Shown: positions 16,297-25,606 of the stretch, piece by piece | Layout of the letters: every line of letters starts with the position of its first letter | Position numbering within the stretch: position 1 is the stretch's first letter | NCBI GenBank assembly: GCA_035690065.1 | Contig: DASSKW010000116.1 | Span: 1 to 33,346 of the forward strand | Origin: DASSKW01 sp035690065 | Lineage (GTDB): Bacteria > Pseudomonadota > Gammaproteobacteria > Natronospirales > REEB76 | Reading direction: 5' to 3' | DNA: 33,346 nucleotides | Position numbers and translations under genes: made by a program | The notes under the pieces: generated by a model | Seen by the model: the letters and a program-made list of their open reading frames with translations, nothing else | What the model was told of the DNA's origin: nothing | Database searches by the model: none

Positions 16297-17097
16297 CTAA
16301 AGCGTAACAGAAAGCCTGTCGAACAGCGCGTCATCCGGCACGGGTATCCCGAAATGCGGGGGATACAGTACCGCCTTGAAACACAAGCCTCGGGAAGCTG
16401 CGGTCACCCCTCCAAGCCTGCGGTCACGGCCCGCCAGTACACGCTGCGCCCAGTCCGGTTCCTGTTTGCCGGCGCCGATCGTCATCAGGACACCGGCAAG
16501 GTTGCGAACCATGTGGTGCAAGAACCCGTTTGCCACTGCGTCTATATGAACAAACTCGCCATCGCGTTCGACTTGCAACACATGCAGCATTCGCACCGGC
16601 GAATGCGCCTGGCATTCAAGCGCACGGAATGCCGAGAAATCGTGTTCACCCACAAGCTGGCGCGCTGCAACCTGCATACGTTCATGATCCAGTGGCCGAT
16701 GTGTCCAGGTCGCACGTGTCCTGGCCAACGCCGGACGCGTCGTCCGGTTCAGGATCGTATAGCGGTAATGGCGCGCCCGGGCCGAGAAACGGGCATGAAA
16801 ATCGTCGGCGACTGGCATGATCCAGTTGGCCGAGATATCGGCCGGCAGGTTGGCATTCAGTCCCAGTAACCAGTTGCGCAATTCCCGCTTTGCATCGCTA
16901 TCGAAATGCACCACTTGTGCACTGGCATGCACACCGGTATCGGTACGTCCGGCGCAGACAGTCGCAACGGGATGGTTCGCAACTCTGGAGAGTGCGGCTT
17001 CGAGATAGCCCTGGACCGTACGTCCTGCATGAGGCTGGCGCTGCCAACCCATGAATTCAGTACCGTCGTATTCGACGCCTAGAGCAAAACGCGGCAT
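16297..17097 (-). CDS. truA: tRNA pseudouridine(38-40) synthase
   Basis: TruA isomerises uridines 38-40 in the anticodon stem-loop of many tRNAs. It has 266 residues. The catalytic aspartate is Asp53 in AGRTDTGVHASAQVVHF. FSARARHYRYTI and NGFLHHMVRNLAGVLMTIG are further TruA signatures. It lies 41 bp before the chosen trpF start. The order fimV-truA-trpF is conserved in Pseudomonas-type genomes. It is the second tRNA-modifying enzyme in the window besides miaE. Confidence 0.97.
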   Translation of the reverse strand: MPRFALGVEYDGTEFMGWQRQPHAGRTVQGYLEAALSRVANHPVATVCAGRTDTGVHASAQVVHFDSDAKRELRNWLLGLNANLPADISANWIMPVADDFHARFSARARHYRYTILNRTTRPALARTRATWTHRPLDHERMQVAARQLVGEHDFSAFRALECQAHSPVRMLHVLQVERDGEFVHIDAVANGFLHHMVRNLAGVLMTIGAGKQEPDWAQRVLAGRDRRLGGVTAASRGLCFKAVLYPPHFGIPVPDDALFDRLSVTL

Positions 17098-17165
17098 GGG
17101 CGCTTCTGAAAATCAGACTGCGGATGGCTGGCAGGTACGCTGCGCTAAAGGCATGCGCAGCTGCT

Positions 17166-19883
17166 TCAGCCCAGATGTTTCATCAACTCTTGGGCTTCCT
17201 GTTTCTGCTGCGCCGTGCCTTCTTCCATGACTTCACCGAGGATACTCTTGGCACCATCCGGATCACCCATGTCTATGTAAGCACGCGCCAGATCCAGTTT
17301 GGTTCCCACTTCACTCAGGCTGGCAGCGCCTGTGTCCTCGGCGGGCGCTGCCGAAGCCGTCATGGAAGGCATCTCGCCATCCAGTGACAGACCCGCACCG
17401 AGTCCCCCATCCGCTGGTGCTTCATCTTCTTGCGGTGGCACATTGGTGTTGACGAAATCAGAGAGTTCCTTGAGTGCCTTGTCGAATTCGACTTGCGAAT
17501 CGGTACCGAAATCGGTCGAGACTGTCGGCTCATCCATACTGGGTGCCGGCTTGTCACTGGGCGTCGGTTCGATATTCAGGTCGCCCAACTCGAATTCCAT
17601 GCCGCCGCCGGCCGCAGGTGCAGCTTCCTCTATGGAAGGTTCTGATGCAGCGGGGGCAGGTTCATCGAGATCCGGCAGCGAAAACTCGAGACTATTATCC
17701 TCAACCGGGGCTTCAACCATCGGCGCCGATTCAGGTTTGGCGTGCATCTCCGCACCTGACAGGATCGCGGTACCTCCATGCGCGGACGCCGAATCGGTAT
17801 CCGAAAATGCGCCCTCCAACGGATCGAGGTCACTGACCATCGTATCGGTGCCACCGCTGTCCAGCGCAATATCCACGCTGCTACTGGTCCCGGTACCGCT
17901 GGCAGTGCCGGTAGCCGCAAACATCGGTTCATCCGGAGCGACCTGACGACCCATGATCGTCACGCTCTCCCAGTCCTTGTCCGTTCCGCTCCCCATGTCA
18001 GCACGCAGGCCACGGGCGGTGTCCACAAAATTGCTGCTATCACCGGCAGTGAAATACACTTCCAGCAGCTTCATCTTCACATCACGCCGGCCCGGATCCT
18101 GACGCAGGGCTTTTTGCAGTACATCCGCAGCCTGGTCGTAAAGTCCGTAAGCCATGTGGAAATCGGCTTCAGAGACCGGATCGGAATCATCCAGCTTGAC
18201 CGGCGCAGAATCGCTCACCATGGTCTTGTCGCTCATCGCCGATGAAGGTGGCGGGACCATCACGGTCTTGTCGCTCGCCTCTGCTTCGGATTCGTCAGCA
18301 ACTTCGGCAGCGGCCGGCGCCGGATCTGCCTTGGCTTTGGCTTTTCTGGTCCGGGTGCGGGTGGTAACTCCAACCGTCAAATCATCTGCACCGGCCTGTT
18401 CCTGTTCCAGCCAATCGGCTCCGGAAATACGTCCCGCTTTGAGTGGTTTGTTCTTGGTAGCGTCTGCACCGCCGCGGCGCTTTTTGATCACTACGCCAAC
18501 CAGCACCAGGATCACGACCACCGCGATCGCAATCAGTACATAAAGATTGCTGAGAGCCCCGAGCAACGTATCCACGATGCCGCCGGATGCTGCCGGCGGT
18601 GTCACCGGTTTGATCACGGGCTTGCTCGCAGCCAGCGGTTTGGCGACCGGCGCTTTCTCTGCCGGTAACGGCAGCCCTTTGTTTTCGGGCTGCTGATTGA
18701 GTTTGCTGGCCTGATTCTGAACCGCTGCAAGCGCGTTATTCTTGACCGTCACCGGTGTCTCGGTGGGCGCAGCAGGGGTTGGCGCTATGGGCAACGGAGG
18801 CGGTGGTGTCGAAGCAGTGGACTTGCCAGTCGCACCCGGTTTGCTCGTCGCCGCCGTACCTTTACCGTTCACACCGGCCCCCGGAACCTGGTTCTCGGCG
18901 GCCTCGGCTGCGGAACTGGGAGCAACCAGTTGCAATGCCGGTGTCGTGCTCTCGGTGTTCTCGGTCTTTTGCGGTTTGCTCGTGGTCAGCCCACGATCGG
19001 CCCGCCATTCCTGGATCTGGGTACGGACTTCATTGTTGGCTTCGCTCACCGTAATCGCCTGGACATCACTCAGACTCGGCACTCGCATCACATAGCCGGC
19101 CTTCATGCGATTGATGTTGTGCATGAAGACTTCCGGGTTGGCCCGGTAGATGGCGATCATCATCTGATTGAGCGTCACGTCCGCGGGACGCAGTTTGCCG
19201 GCGATCTCCGACAAAGTCTCACCACGATGGATCGGGCCATAATCGGATCCCAGCCCCTGGGTCGTCGGCGACGGAGCAGGCACGATGGGTGCAGGAGCAG
19301 GCGTCGGTGCCGGCTGGGCCGGCATCGGCGTCGTCGCAGCAGGTGTCGGAACGGGCGCGGCCGGTGCGGTGGTGACCGGCGCGCTCGGTTTCGGAGTTTC
19401 AGGTGCTACCAGCGCTGCAGTCGGCGAAGGTGCCGGAACCGGCTGCGCGGGGGTGACTGGAACAGGCGCGGCCTTGGTCGCGGTCTCGAAATTCGGTGGG
19501 TTCAGTAATACGGTGTATTCGCGCAGCAGTTCGCCGTTATCCCAGGTCGCATCGATCAGGAAATCCAGGAACGGTTCCCGGATCGGACCGGGACTGGTGA
19601 CATGGAGATAGGCCGTACCGTCTGATTTGCGCACCACCTGAAACTGGAGCTTGGCCAGGACGGTAGGATAATCGAGGCCCGCCCGCTGAAATTGTGCCTG
19701 ACTTGCGAGCTTGACTTGCAGGCTGTCGAGTTCATCGCTGGCCGCGCCGACGATCTGGATGTCGGCATTCAAATTCTGATTCAATGCAGAATTGAGCTTG
19801 ATCTCGCCGAGACCAAGCGCGTTCGCAGCGAACGGCAACAATACCGTCATGAACGTCAATAAACACGCCAGCTGCTTGCTCAT
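17166..19883 (-). CDS. fimV: FimV/HubP polar organiser protein
   Basis: FimV-family proteins are inner-membrane, peptidoglycan-binding polar landmarks needed for type IV pilus assembly and twitching; HubP relatives place chromosome and flagellar proteins. The protein has 905 residues. Its signal peptide is residues 1-22 (cut after ANA), followed by the FimV N-terminal domain to about 130 with LGEIKLNSALNQNLNADI. A Pro/Ala-rich linker comes next, then a LysM domain near 215-275. A second low-complexity linker leads to one transmembrane helix near 447-467 followed by KKRR. A long acidic cytoplasmic part has a TPR-like segment, and a conserved C-terminal FimV domain is near 860-905. The ATG at 19883 has GGGGAGA 5 nt upstream. 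It sits between asd and truA as in Pseudomonas. Confidence 0.95.
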   Translation of the reverse strand: MSKQLACLLTFMTVLLPFAANALGLGEIKLNSALNQNLNADIQIVGAASDELDSLQVKLASQAQFQRAGLDYPTVLAKLQFQVVRKSDGTAYLHVTSPGPIREPFLDFLIDATWDNGELLREYTVLLNPPNFETATKAAPVPVTPAQPVPAPSPTAALVAPETPKPSAPVTTAPAAPVPTPAATTPMPAQPAPTPAPAPIVPAPSPTTQGLGSDYGPIHRGETLSEIAGKLRPADVTLNQMMIAIYRANPEVFMHNINRMKAGYVMRVPSLSDVQAITVSEANNEVRTQIQEWRADRGLTTSKPQKTENTESTTPALQLVAPSSAAEAAENQVPGAGVNGKGTAATSKPGATGKSTASTPPPPLPIAPTPAAPTETPVTVKNNALAAVQNQASKLNQQPENKGLPLPAEKAPVAKPLAASKPVIKPVTPPAASGGIVDTLLGALSNLYVLIAIAVVVILVLVGVVIKKRRGGADATKNKPLKAGRISGADWLEQEQAGADDLTVGVTTRTRTRKAKAKADPAPAAAEVADESEAEASDKTVMVPPPSSAMSDKTMVSDSAPVKLDDSDPVSEADFHMAYGLYDQAADVLQKALRQDPGRRDVKMKLLEVYFTAGDSSNFVDTARGLRADMGSGTDKDWESVTIMGRQVAPDEPMFAATGTASGTGTSSSVDIALDSGGTDTMVSDLDPLEGAFSDTDSASAHGGTAILSGAEMHAKPESAPMVEAPVEDNSLEFSLPDLDEPAPAASEPSIEEAAPAAGGGMEFELGDLNIEPTPSDKPAPSMDEPTVSTDFGTDSQVEFDKALKELSDFVNTNVPPQEDEAPADGGLGAGLSLDGEMPSMTASAAPAEDTGAASLSEVGTKLDLARAYIDMGDPDGAKSILGEVMEEGTAQQKQEAQELMKHLG

Positions 19884-19977
19884 GGTCTCTCCCCAGACTG
19901 CCCTGTCCCCGGCAGGGTTCGGGGACGTAGGCGTGGCCGCCGTTTTAGCTCAGAAGGCTCTTTACAAGATTGGGCTA

Positions 19978-20006
19978 ACTATAGCTTATAAATAGCTTTT
20001 CACCAA
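19978..20006 (-). promoter_or_regulatory. Probable fimV promoter inside the end of asd
   Basis: On the minus strand TTGGTG (20006-20001), a 17-bp spacer and TATAGT (19983-19978) predict a start near 19971 and a leader of about 88 nt to the fimV ATG at 19883. The boxes overlap the last codons of asd. The surrounding AT-rich stretch stands out from the GC-rich background. Confidence 0.45.
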
Positions 20007-21014
20007 TAACTCGGCCAGTTGGATGCTATTCAGGGCAGCTCCCTTCCGGATATTGTCCGAGACCACCCACAGGTCCAATCCGCGGGGGTGGGAGATGTCC
20101 TCCCGGATCCGGCCCACGAATACGGCGTCCTGCCCGGCGGCTTCAGTGACCGGCGTGGGATACCCCCCGGCCTGCCGCTCGTCCAGCACCGTCACCCCCG
20201 GGGCTGCGGCCAGCAGCGCGCGGGCCTCGTCGGCGCTGATCTTCCTGCGGGTCTCGATATGCACCGCCTCGGAATGTCCATAGAAGACCGGGACGCGCAC
20301 TGCAGTCGCATTCACCTGGATACTGTCATCGCCGAGGATCTTGCGCGTCTCCCAGACCAGCTTCATCTCCTCGCGGGTGTAGCCGTTCTCCTGGAACTCA
20401 TCTATATGAGGCAGCACGTTGAAGGCCATCTGCTTGGCGAACTTGCTGCCGGCTTTGGGTTCGAGCGGTTTGCCGTTCAGCAGCAAGGCGGTCTGCTGCG
20501 CCAGTTCCTCCATCGCCTTTTGCCCGGCGCCCGAGACGGCCTGATACGTTGCAACATTGATGCGCTCGATGCCTGCCGCATCGTGGATCGGCTTCAGCGC
20601 CACCAGCATCTGCATCGTCGAACAGTTCGGGTTGGCGACGATGCCGTGTGTGCGGCATTGCGCCAGCGCTTCCGGATTCACTTCCGCCACCACCAGCGGG
20701 ATTTCAGGCTCGTAACGATATTGCGAAGTGTTGTCGATTACGATGCAACCAGCCGCTGCGGCGATCGGCGCATATTGGGCCGAGATTTTCGAACCCGCTG
20801 AAAACAATCCGATTTGCACCTTGCCAAAATCGAACCCGGCCACATCCTGCACCACGAGTTCGCGTCCACCGAACGGCACACGCTTGCCCGCAGAACGTTC
20901 GCTGGCCAGCGCATACACCGTGGCGGCCGGGAACTTGCGTTCCGCCAGAATCTCCAGCATCGCGGTGCCTACCGCGCCGGTCGCACCCAATACCGCTACA
21001 TCGACTGTTTTCAC
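19986..21014 (-). CDS. asd: Aspartate-semialdehyde dehydrogenase
   Basis: Asd reduces aspartyl phosphate to aspartate semialdehyde with NADPH, on the way to lysine, diaminopimelate, threonine and methionine. From the GTG at 21014 it has 342 residues. I chose this start because GGAG lies 5 nt before it. A TTG 7 codons further upstream has no such site. The NADP-binding GATGAVG is near residues 10-16 and the active cysteine lies in NPNCSTM. Further signatures are YQAVSGAGQKAMEEL and the C-terminal VVSDNIRKGAALNSIQ. It belongs to the shorter USG-1-like asd type of Pseudomonas. It follows aroC by 25 bp. Confidence 0.97.
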   Translation of the reverse strand: MKTVDVAVLGATGAVGTAMLEILAERKFPAATVYALASERSAGKRVPFGGRELVVQDVAGFDFGKVQIGLFSAGSKISAQYAPIAAAAGCIVIDNTSQYRYEPEIPLVVAEVNPEALAQCRTHGIVANPNCSTMQMLVALKPIHDAAGIERINVATYQAVSGAGQKAMEELAQQTALLLNGKPLEPKAGSKFAKQMAFNVLPHIDEFQENGYTREEMKLVWETRKILGDDSIQVNATAVRVPVFYGHSEAVHIETRRKISADEARALLAAAPGVTVLDERQAGGYPTPVTEAAGQDAVFVGRIREDISHPRGLDLWVVSDNIRKGAALNSIQLAELLVKSYL

Positions 21015-21039
21015 ATCTGCTCCGAAATTGTGCAATCGA

Positions 21040-22125
21040 CTATTTTAACGCATTTGCCGCATCGACATCGGCGTTCTGCGCGCGATGACGCAAGGCATGA
21101 TCCATCAGTACCAGTGCCAGCATCGCTTCGGCAATCGGTGTAGCACGGATACCGACACAGGGATCGTGCCGCCCATGCACACTGATCTCGGCTGCTTGTC
21201 CACGAATGTCGATGGTCTTGCCGGGCAACCGGATACTCGAAGTCGGCTTCACCGCCAAACTCACCACGATGTCCTGCCCGCTCGATATACCGCCCAGGAT
21301 GCCGCCCGCATTGTTGGAAAGAAAACCATCCGGTGTCATCTCATCGCGATGCTCGCTGCCATGCTGCGTCACCGCGTTGAAGCCGGCGCCGATCTCGACG
21401 CCCTTAACGGCATTGATACCCATCATGGCGTGCGCGATCTCGGCATCCAGTTTATCGGCGACCGGCTCGCCCCAACCCGGCGGTACGCCACGCGCGATGA
21501 CGTTGATACGGGCACCGATGGAGTCACCCTGCTTGCGCAAGGCATCCATATATTGTTCCAGTTCCGGCAGCCGCGCCGGTTCGGCACAGAAAAAAGGGTT
21601 GTAATCCACGGCTTCGAGATTTTCCGCAGCGAGAGACAACGGCCCGAGTTGTGCCAGCCAGCCGCGTATCTCCACACCATAACGCTCACGCAGATATTTA
21701 CGGGCGATGGCGCCTGCCGCCACCCGCATCACAGTCTCACGTGCCGATGCACGACCGCCGCCGCGATAATCGCGCACGCCATATTTCATTAGATAGGTGT
21801 AATCGGCGTGCCCGGGGCGGAACTTGTCCTTGATGGCGTCATAATCTTTCGGTCGCTGATCGCTGTTCTCGACCAATAGACCGATAGGCGTGCCGGTGGT
21901 GCGGCCTTCGAATACACCAGACAGAATGCGCACGGTATCCGATTCATGGCGCTGCGATGTGTGTCGGGATTTTCCGGGACGTCGCCGTTCCACGTCCTGC
22001 TGTATATCGGCTTCATTCAATGCCATACCCGGCGGACAACCCTCCACGATGCACCCGAGCGCCGGACCGTGTGATTCGCCGAACGTGGTGACCGTGAACA
22101 GCGCGCCAAATCGGTTACCGGCCAC
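21040..22125 (-). CDS. aroC: Chorismate synthase
   Basis: AroC makes chorismate from EPSP with reduced FMN, feeding the tryptophan genes nearby. From the GTG at 22125 it has 361 residues, the same as E. coli AroC, and opens with AGNRFGALFTVTTFGESHG. The longer in-frame extension to 22152 lies further within prmB and does not resemble the family. Signatures include GRTTGTPIGLLVEN, RPGHADYTY, RGGGRASARETV and the C-terminal SIRLPGKTIDI. The start overlaps the last 11 nt of prmB, so translation is probably coupled. Confidence 0.97.
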   Translation of the reverse strand: MAGNRFGALFTVTTFGESHGPALGCIVEGCPPGMALNEADIQQDVERRRPGKSRHTSQRHESDTVRILSGVFEGRTTGTPIGLLVENSDQRPKDYDAIKDKFRPGHADYTYLMKYGVRDYRGGGRASARETVMRVAAGAIARKYLRERYGVEIRGWLAQLGPLSLAAENLEAVDYNPFFCAEPARLPELEQYMDALRKQGDSIGARINVIARGVPPGWGEPVADKLDAEIAHAMMGINAVKGVEIGAGFNAVTQHGSEHRDEMTPDGFLSNNAGGILGGISSGQDIVVSLAVKPTSSIRLPGKTIDIRGQAAEISVHGRHDPCVGIRATPIAEAMLALVLMDHALRHRAQNADVDAANALK

Positions 22126-23050
22126 GCGACACCCGCTGGTCGCCGCGTACAATCGCGGTCAGTTGATCCGCGCGCAACATGAACACTTCAGCCTGCCCGC
22201 GCTGGAATTCCAGCCAGGTAAACGAAACTTCCGGATACGCTTCCTCCAACGCCCAGCGGCTGTTGCCGACTTCCACCACCAGGATGCCGTGGGGCGCAAG
22301 AAATTTGGCAGCCGATGCCAGGATCCGATGCGCGATGTCCAGGCCATCTTCCCCGGCGGCAAGTCCCAGCGCCGGTTCATGGCGATGTTCATCCGGCAAC
22401 GACGCCATATCCTCGGCATCGACATACGGCGGATTACTGACGATGACGTCATAACGTTGCGGCGCGAGTCCGTCGAACACATCCGCATGCTGCAAGGTAA
22501 CCTGATGCGTGACGTGCAGACGTTCGGCGTTGATTTGCGCGACCGCGAGCGCATCATCCGAGATATCCGTCGCATCCACTGCCGCATCCGGGAATGCGTG
22601 GGCACAGGCGATGGCGATACAACCGCTACCGGTGCACAGATCCAGCACCCGTGTCACCTGTTCCGGATCGATCCACGGCGCGAAACCCTGTTCGATGAGT
22701 TCGGCAATCGGCGATCTCGGCACCAGCACCCGCTCGTCCACGTAGAAATCCAGTCCGGCAAAGCGCGCATGATTGGTGATGTACGCGTAAGGTTTACGTT
22801 CCTCGATACGCCGCCGCAGCAACTCGAATATCGTCTGCTTCTCGGTCTGCGTCAGGCGGCCGTTCAACAACCAATCCGGGATGTCATGATCCAGATCGAG
22901 GCCATACAGCACCAGATTGAGCGCTTCATCCACCGCGTTCGACGTGCCGTGCGTAAACCCGAGTCCCGCACGCTTGAACGCGCTCGCGCCCCAACGTACG
23001 AAATCCGCCAGCGTATCGAGACTGTCCCGGATATCCTCGAAGCGTTCCAC
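22115..23050 (-). CDS. prmB: Ribosomal protein L3 N5-glutamine methyltransferase
   Basis: PrmB methylates a glutamine of ribosomal protein L3 (Gln150 in E. coli) using SAM. It has 311 residues (E. coli 310). The SAM-binding motif DLCTGSG is at 137-143 and the catalytic NPPY at 206-209. The N-terminal helical substrate domain is complete. That full domain and the L3-type length favour PrmB over the related release-factor methyltransferase PrmC. Its GTG start is divergent from the SCO1-type gene across 81 bp. The prmB-aroC pair is conserved in gammaproteobacteria. Confidence 0.95.
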   Translation of the reverse strand: MERFEDIRDSLDTLADFVRWGASAFKRAGLGFTHGTSNAVDEALNLVLYGLDLDHDIPDWLLNGRLTQTEKQTIFELLRRRIEERKPYAYITNHARFAGLDFYVDERVLVPRSPIAELIEQGFAPWIDPEQVTRVLDLCTGSGCIAIACAHAFPDAAVDATDISDDALAVAQINAERLHVTHQVTLQHADVFDGLAPQRYDVIVSNPPYVDAEDMASLPDEHRHEPALGLAAGEDGLDIAHRILASAAKFLAPHGILVVEVGNSRWALEEAYPEVSFTWLEFQRGQAEVFMLRADQLTAIVRGDQRVSRGR

Positions 23051-23131
23051 GCGCAGTTTCCCGTCTATATAAGGTGGCAGGTATCATAAACGAAATAGCG
23101 GCGGCTCAGGCCTGCATGGCATAATCCCGGG

Positions 23132-23782
23132 ATGCAAATCAAACCCTATCTGCCGTACATCGGCATCGCCGCATTCGCGCTGATCGTCGGGTTGGTGGCG
23201 GGTTATCTGAACCTGGAGCAGCGCTCCCCGGACATAAGTTCCGAGCCGACCACGACGATCGTATTGCTGCGCCCCGGCAAGCCGCTTCCGGCATTCAGGT
23301 TGCAGGGGACCGACGGCATGCCGTTCACACCGGCATCGCTAACCGGGCACTGGAGTCTGCTGTATTTCGGTTATACCCGTTGCCCGGCCAGCTGCCGCGC
23401 TACGCTCGTCGATCTCGCCAGGATGACAGCAAAACTCAAGGCCCTGCCGGCAGCGGACCGACCACAGGTCTATTTCATCTCCGTGGATCCCGCGCACGAT
23501 ACGCTGTCCGGGCTGAAGCAATTCGTCCAGCACTTCGATGCCGATTTCGCCGCCGCTACCGGCCCGCTCGCTCAGCTCGGCTTGCTGACTGCGGCGTTGG
23601 GAGTGGATACTGCTTCTCCATCCTCGAGCCAATCGGACAGCGACGCAGTAAACCATTCCAGTCCGTTACTGGTTATAGACCCTGAAGGCAAGGAAACTGC
23701 AGTGTTTACACCGCCGCTGATACCCGACCGGATGGTGGATGATTACCGTTTCATCTTGAAACTCAATGGGGCCCAGCCATGA
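23132..23782 (+). CDS. SCO1/SenC family copper chaperone
   Basis: SCO proteins are membrane-anchored thioredoxin-fold proteins that bind copper and help build the CuA site of cytochrome c oxidase. The protein has 216 residues. An N-terminal transmembrane anchor lies near 10-26. The copper ligands Cys84 and Cys88 are in GYTRCPASC, and His175 is in the expected VNHSS position. The thioredoxin-like VYFISVDPAHD is near 113-123. Its stop overlaps the start of the PCu(A)C-like gene by 4 nt. The pair suggests a copper-delivery unit, though no oxidase gene is in the window. Confidence 0.92.
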   Translation: MQIKPYLPYIGIAAFALIVGLVAGYLNLEQRSPDISSEPTTTIVLLRPGKPLPAFRLQGTDGMPFTPASLTGHWSLLYFGYTRCPASCRATLVDLARMTAKLKALPAADRPQVYFISVDPAHDTLSGLKQFVQHFDADFAAATGPLAQLGLLTAALGVDTASPSSSQSDSDAVNHSSPLLVIDPEGKETAVFTPPLIPDRMVDDYRFILKLNGAQP

Positions 23783-24222
23783 AAAAGATCCTTTCCATAC
23801 TCGTCGCTTGCTGCCTGCTGGCCGCGGGCGCAGCATCTGCAGACGGCCCCTCCGTCAGCGCCAGCAAGGTCTGGATCCGCACGGCGCCTGTCGGCGTTCA
23901 GACTTTGTCCGGCTACATGACGCTGGAGAATCTCACCGATAAACCGCTGCAGATACTCGGCATCACCAGTCCCGATTTCGGTTCGGTAATGATCAGCCCC
24001 GCCTCGTCGCCTGGCAAACTGCACAGCACCTTGCTGATGAAGACTTTCGACCTGCCGCCGCACAAGGTAGTGGTATTTCAGCAGGACGCAGTACATCTTC
24101 AGCTTATGCAACCGAAGAAGCGTCTGTACGATGGCGACATGGTGACGCTGATATTCAACTTCTCGGACGGCTCCACGCTCGACCTGCTGGCGCCGGTGCG
24201 TCGCGAAAGACCTGCCTTATAA
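23779..24222 (+). CDS. PCu(A)C-like periplasmic copper chaperone with altered ligand set
   Basis: PCu(A)C proteins carry Cu(I) in the periplasm and work with SCO in CuA assembly. The protein has 147 residues, with a Sec signal ending near ASA-DG (residue 22). The family scaffold is clear (WIRTAPVG near 32-39, SGYMTLEN near 44-51, DGDMVTLIFNFSDG near 118-131). The usual first His-x-Met ligand pair is not where expected (VMISP at 70-74), although a His82 and Met87 follow. The second pair reads His106-x3-Met110 instead of His-x-Met. Copper binding may thus be changed or lost. ATGA overlaps the SCO gene. Confidence 0.85.
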   Translation: MKKILSILVACCLLAAGAASADGPSVSASKVWIRTAPVGVQTLSGYMTLENLTDKPLQILGITSPDFGSVMISPASSPGKLHSTLLMKTFDLPPHKVVVFQQDAVHLQLMQPKKRLYDGDMVTLIFNFSDGSTLDLLAPVRRERPAL

Positions 24223-24233
24223 CTCAGGACTAC

Positions 24234-25109
24234 ATGAACTCGAACACTGGAGCCTCGTCAGCGGATCGGCTCAAGGCCGCGCTGCAATACCCACTGCCCC
24301 AGCATGCGATCTCGCGTGCTGTCCACTGGCTGACACGGATACGTCAGCCCGCATTCAAGAACTGGATCACGCGCAAATTCATTCACCGTTTCGGTGTCGA
24401 TATGACCGAGGCTGTGCAGCCTGACCCAACCGCATACCCCACCTTCAATGCATTCTTTACCCGCGCCTTGCGTCACGGCACGCGTCCGTTAGCGAGCGAA
24501 GCAGACGCGGTCGCATGCCCGGTGGATGGCACCGTCAGCCAGGCTGGAAACATCGTCGAAGGGCGTATCTTCCAGGCCAAGGGCCAGTCTTTCACGACGG
24601 CTGAGTTGTTCGGCGGTGAGACGGCATCGGCTGCGCAATTCGATGCCGGCATCTTCACGACGTTGTATCTGTCGCCGCGTGACTATCATCGCATCCACAT
24701 GCCGTTCGCCGGCACGCTGACACAGATGATCCACGTGCCGGGACGGCTGTTCAGCGTCAATCCACCCACCACTCGCGCTGTCCCGCGCTTGTTCGCACGC
24801 AACGAGCGTGTCGTCACCGTATTCGACACCGGGGTCGGACCGATGGCCGTGATCATGGTCGGCGCACTCAATGTCGGCAGTATCGAGACGATATGGGCAG
24901 GCGAAGTCACCCCGCCACGTGGCCGCAAGATACGTCGCCTGGATTATCGTGAATCACGGATTACGCTCGACAAAGGCGCCGAGCTTGGGCGTTTCAACAT
25001 GGGCTCGACGGTGATCCTGCTGTTCGCCGCCGATCGCGTGCGTTGGGAATCGACGCTGGCGGCTGACCAAACCGTACGTATGGGTCAGCGTATCGCGACG
25101 CTGCTCTGA
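24234..25109 (+). CDS. psd: Phosphatidylserine decarboxylase proenzyme
   Basis: Psd decarboxylates phosphatidylserine to phosphatidylethanolamine at the inner membrane. It has 291 residues. The protease-like triad for self-cleavage is visible: Asp98 (PVDGTVSQ), His155 (YHRIHMP) and Ser258. The cleavage motif reads MGST at 256-259, so Ser258 becomes the pyruvoyl group. The bacterial type I signature FNAFFTRAL is near 71-79. It begins 11 bp after the PCu(A)C-like gene and may be cotranscribed, although the functions are unrelated. It converges with msrC, the two stops being 1 bp apart. Confidence 0.97.
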   Translation: MNSNTGASSADRLKAALQYPLPQHAISRAVHWLTRIRQPAFKNWITRKFIHRFGVDMTEAVQPDPTAYPTFNAFFTRALRHGTRPLASEADAVACPVDGTVSQAGNIVEGRIFQAKGQSFTTAELFGGETASAAQFDAGIFTTLYLSPRDYHRIHMPFAGTLTQMIHVPGRLFSVNPPTTRAVPRLFARNERVVTVFDTGVGPMAVIMVGALNVGSIETIWAGEVTPPRGRKIRRLDYRESRITLDKGAELGRFNMGSTVILLFAADRVRWESTLAADQTVRMGQRIATLL

Positions 25110-25110
25110 A

Positions 25111-25596
25111 TCAGTCCAGCGCTGCCAGAAAGATTGCCGCTACTGTTTCCAGACCAGCCCGGTCTTCCGCATCGAAACGCGCCAGCGACGGACTGTCGAT
25201 ATCCAGTACACCCAGTAATTTGTCCGCCTTGACCAGCGGCACCACGACTTCCGATCTCGAATTGCCATCGCAGAAAACATGTCCCGGGAACGTGTTCACG
25301 TCCGGTACCACGATCGATTCGCGTTGCACTGCCGCCGCACCGCACACGCCCTTGCCCATGGCAATGCGCACGCAGGCCGGTTTGCCCTGGAACGGACCTA
25401 CCAGCAGTTCGCCTTCCTTCAGAAAATAGAACCCGACCCAGTTCACATCCGGCAACGCGTGATACAGCAACGCCGACAGATTCGCAGCATTGGCGATCAG
25501 ATCGTGCTCGTCATGCAACAAGCCCTGAACCTGAGTGACAATCTCGGCGTAGAGTTCCGGTTTACTGGATGCTGTTACTGCTTTCATCTCGAACAT
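25111..25596 (-). CDS. msrC: Free methionine-R-sulfoxide reductase (GAF domain)
   Basis: fRMsr reduces free L-methionine-(R)-sulfoxide in the cytosol with thioredoxin. The protein has 161 residues and is a single GAF domain. The three functional cysteines are Cys75, Cys85 and Cys109, with the spacing of the E. coli enzyme (84, 94, 118). Cys109 lies in HVFCDGNSRSEVV. It has an ATG start with AGGAGAG upstream; a second ATG three codons later is also possible. It is on the same strand as epmA, 10 bp downstream. Confidence 0.93.
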   Translation of the reverse strand: MFEMKAVTASSKPELYAEIVTQVQGLLHDEHDLIANAANLSALLYHALPDVNWVGFYFLKEGELLVGPFQGKPACVRIAMGKGVCGAAAVQRESIVVPDVNTFPGHVFCDGNSRSEVVVPLVKADKLLGVLDIDSPSLARFDAEDRAGLETVAAIFLAALD

Positions 25597-25606
25597 TAGA
25601 TCTCTC

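Noticed and set aside
23083..23125. Promoters in the prmB/SCO divergent gap (TATGAT minus, CATAAT plus)
   Set aside because: No fitting -35 box for TATGAT, and CATAAT lies only a few bases before the ATG.
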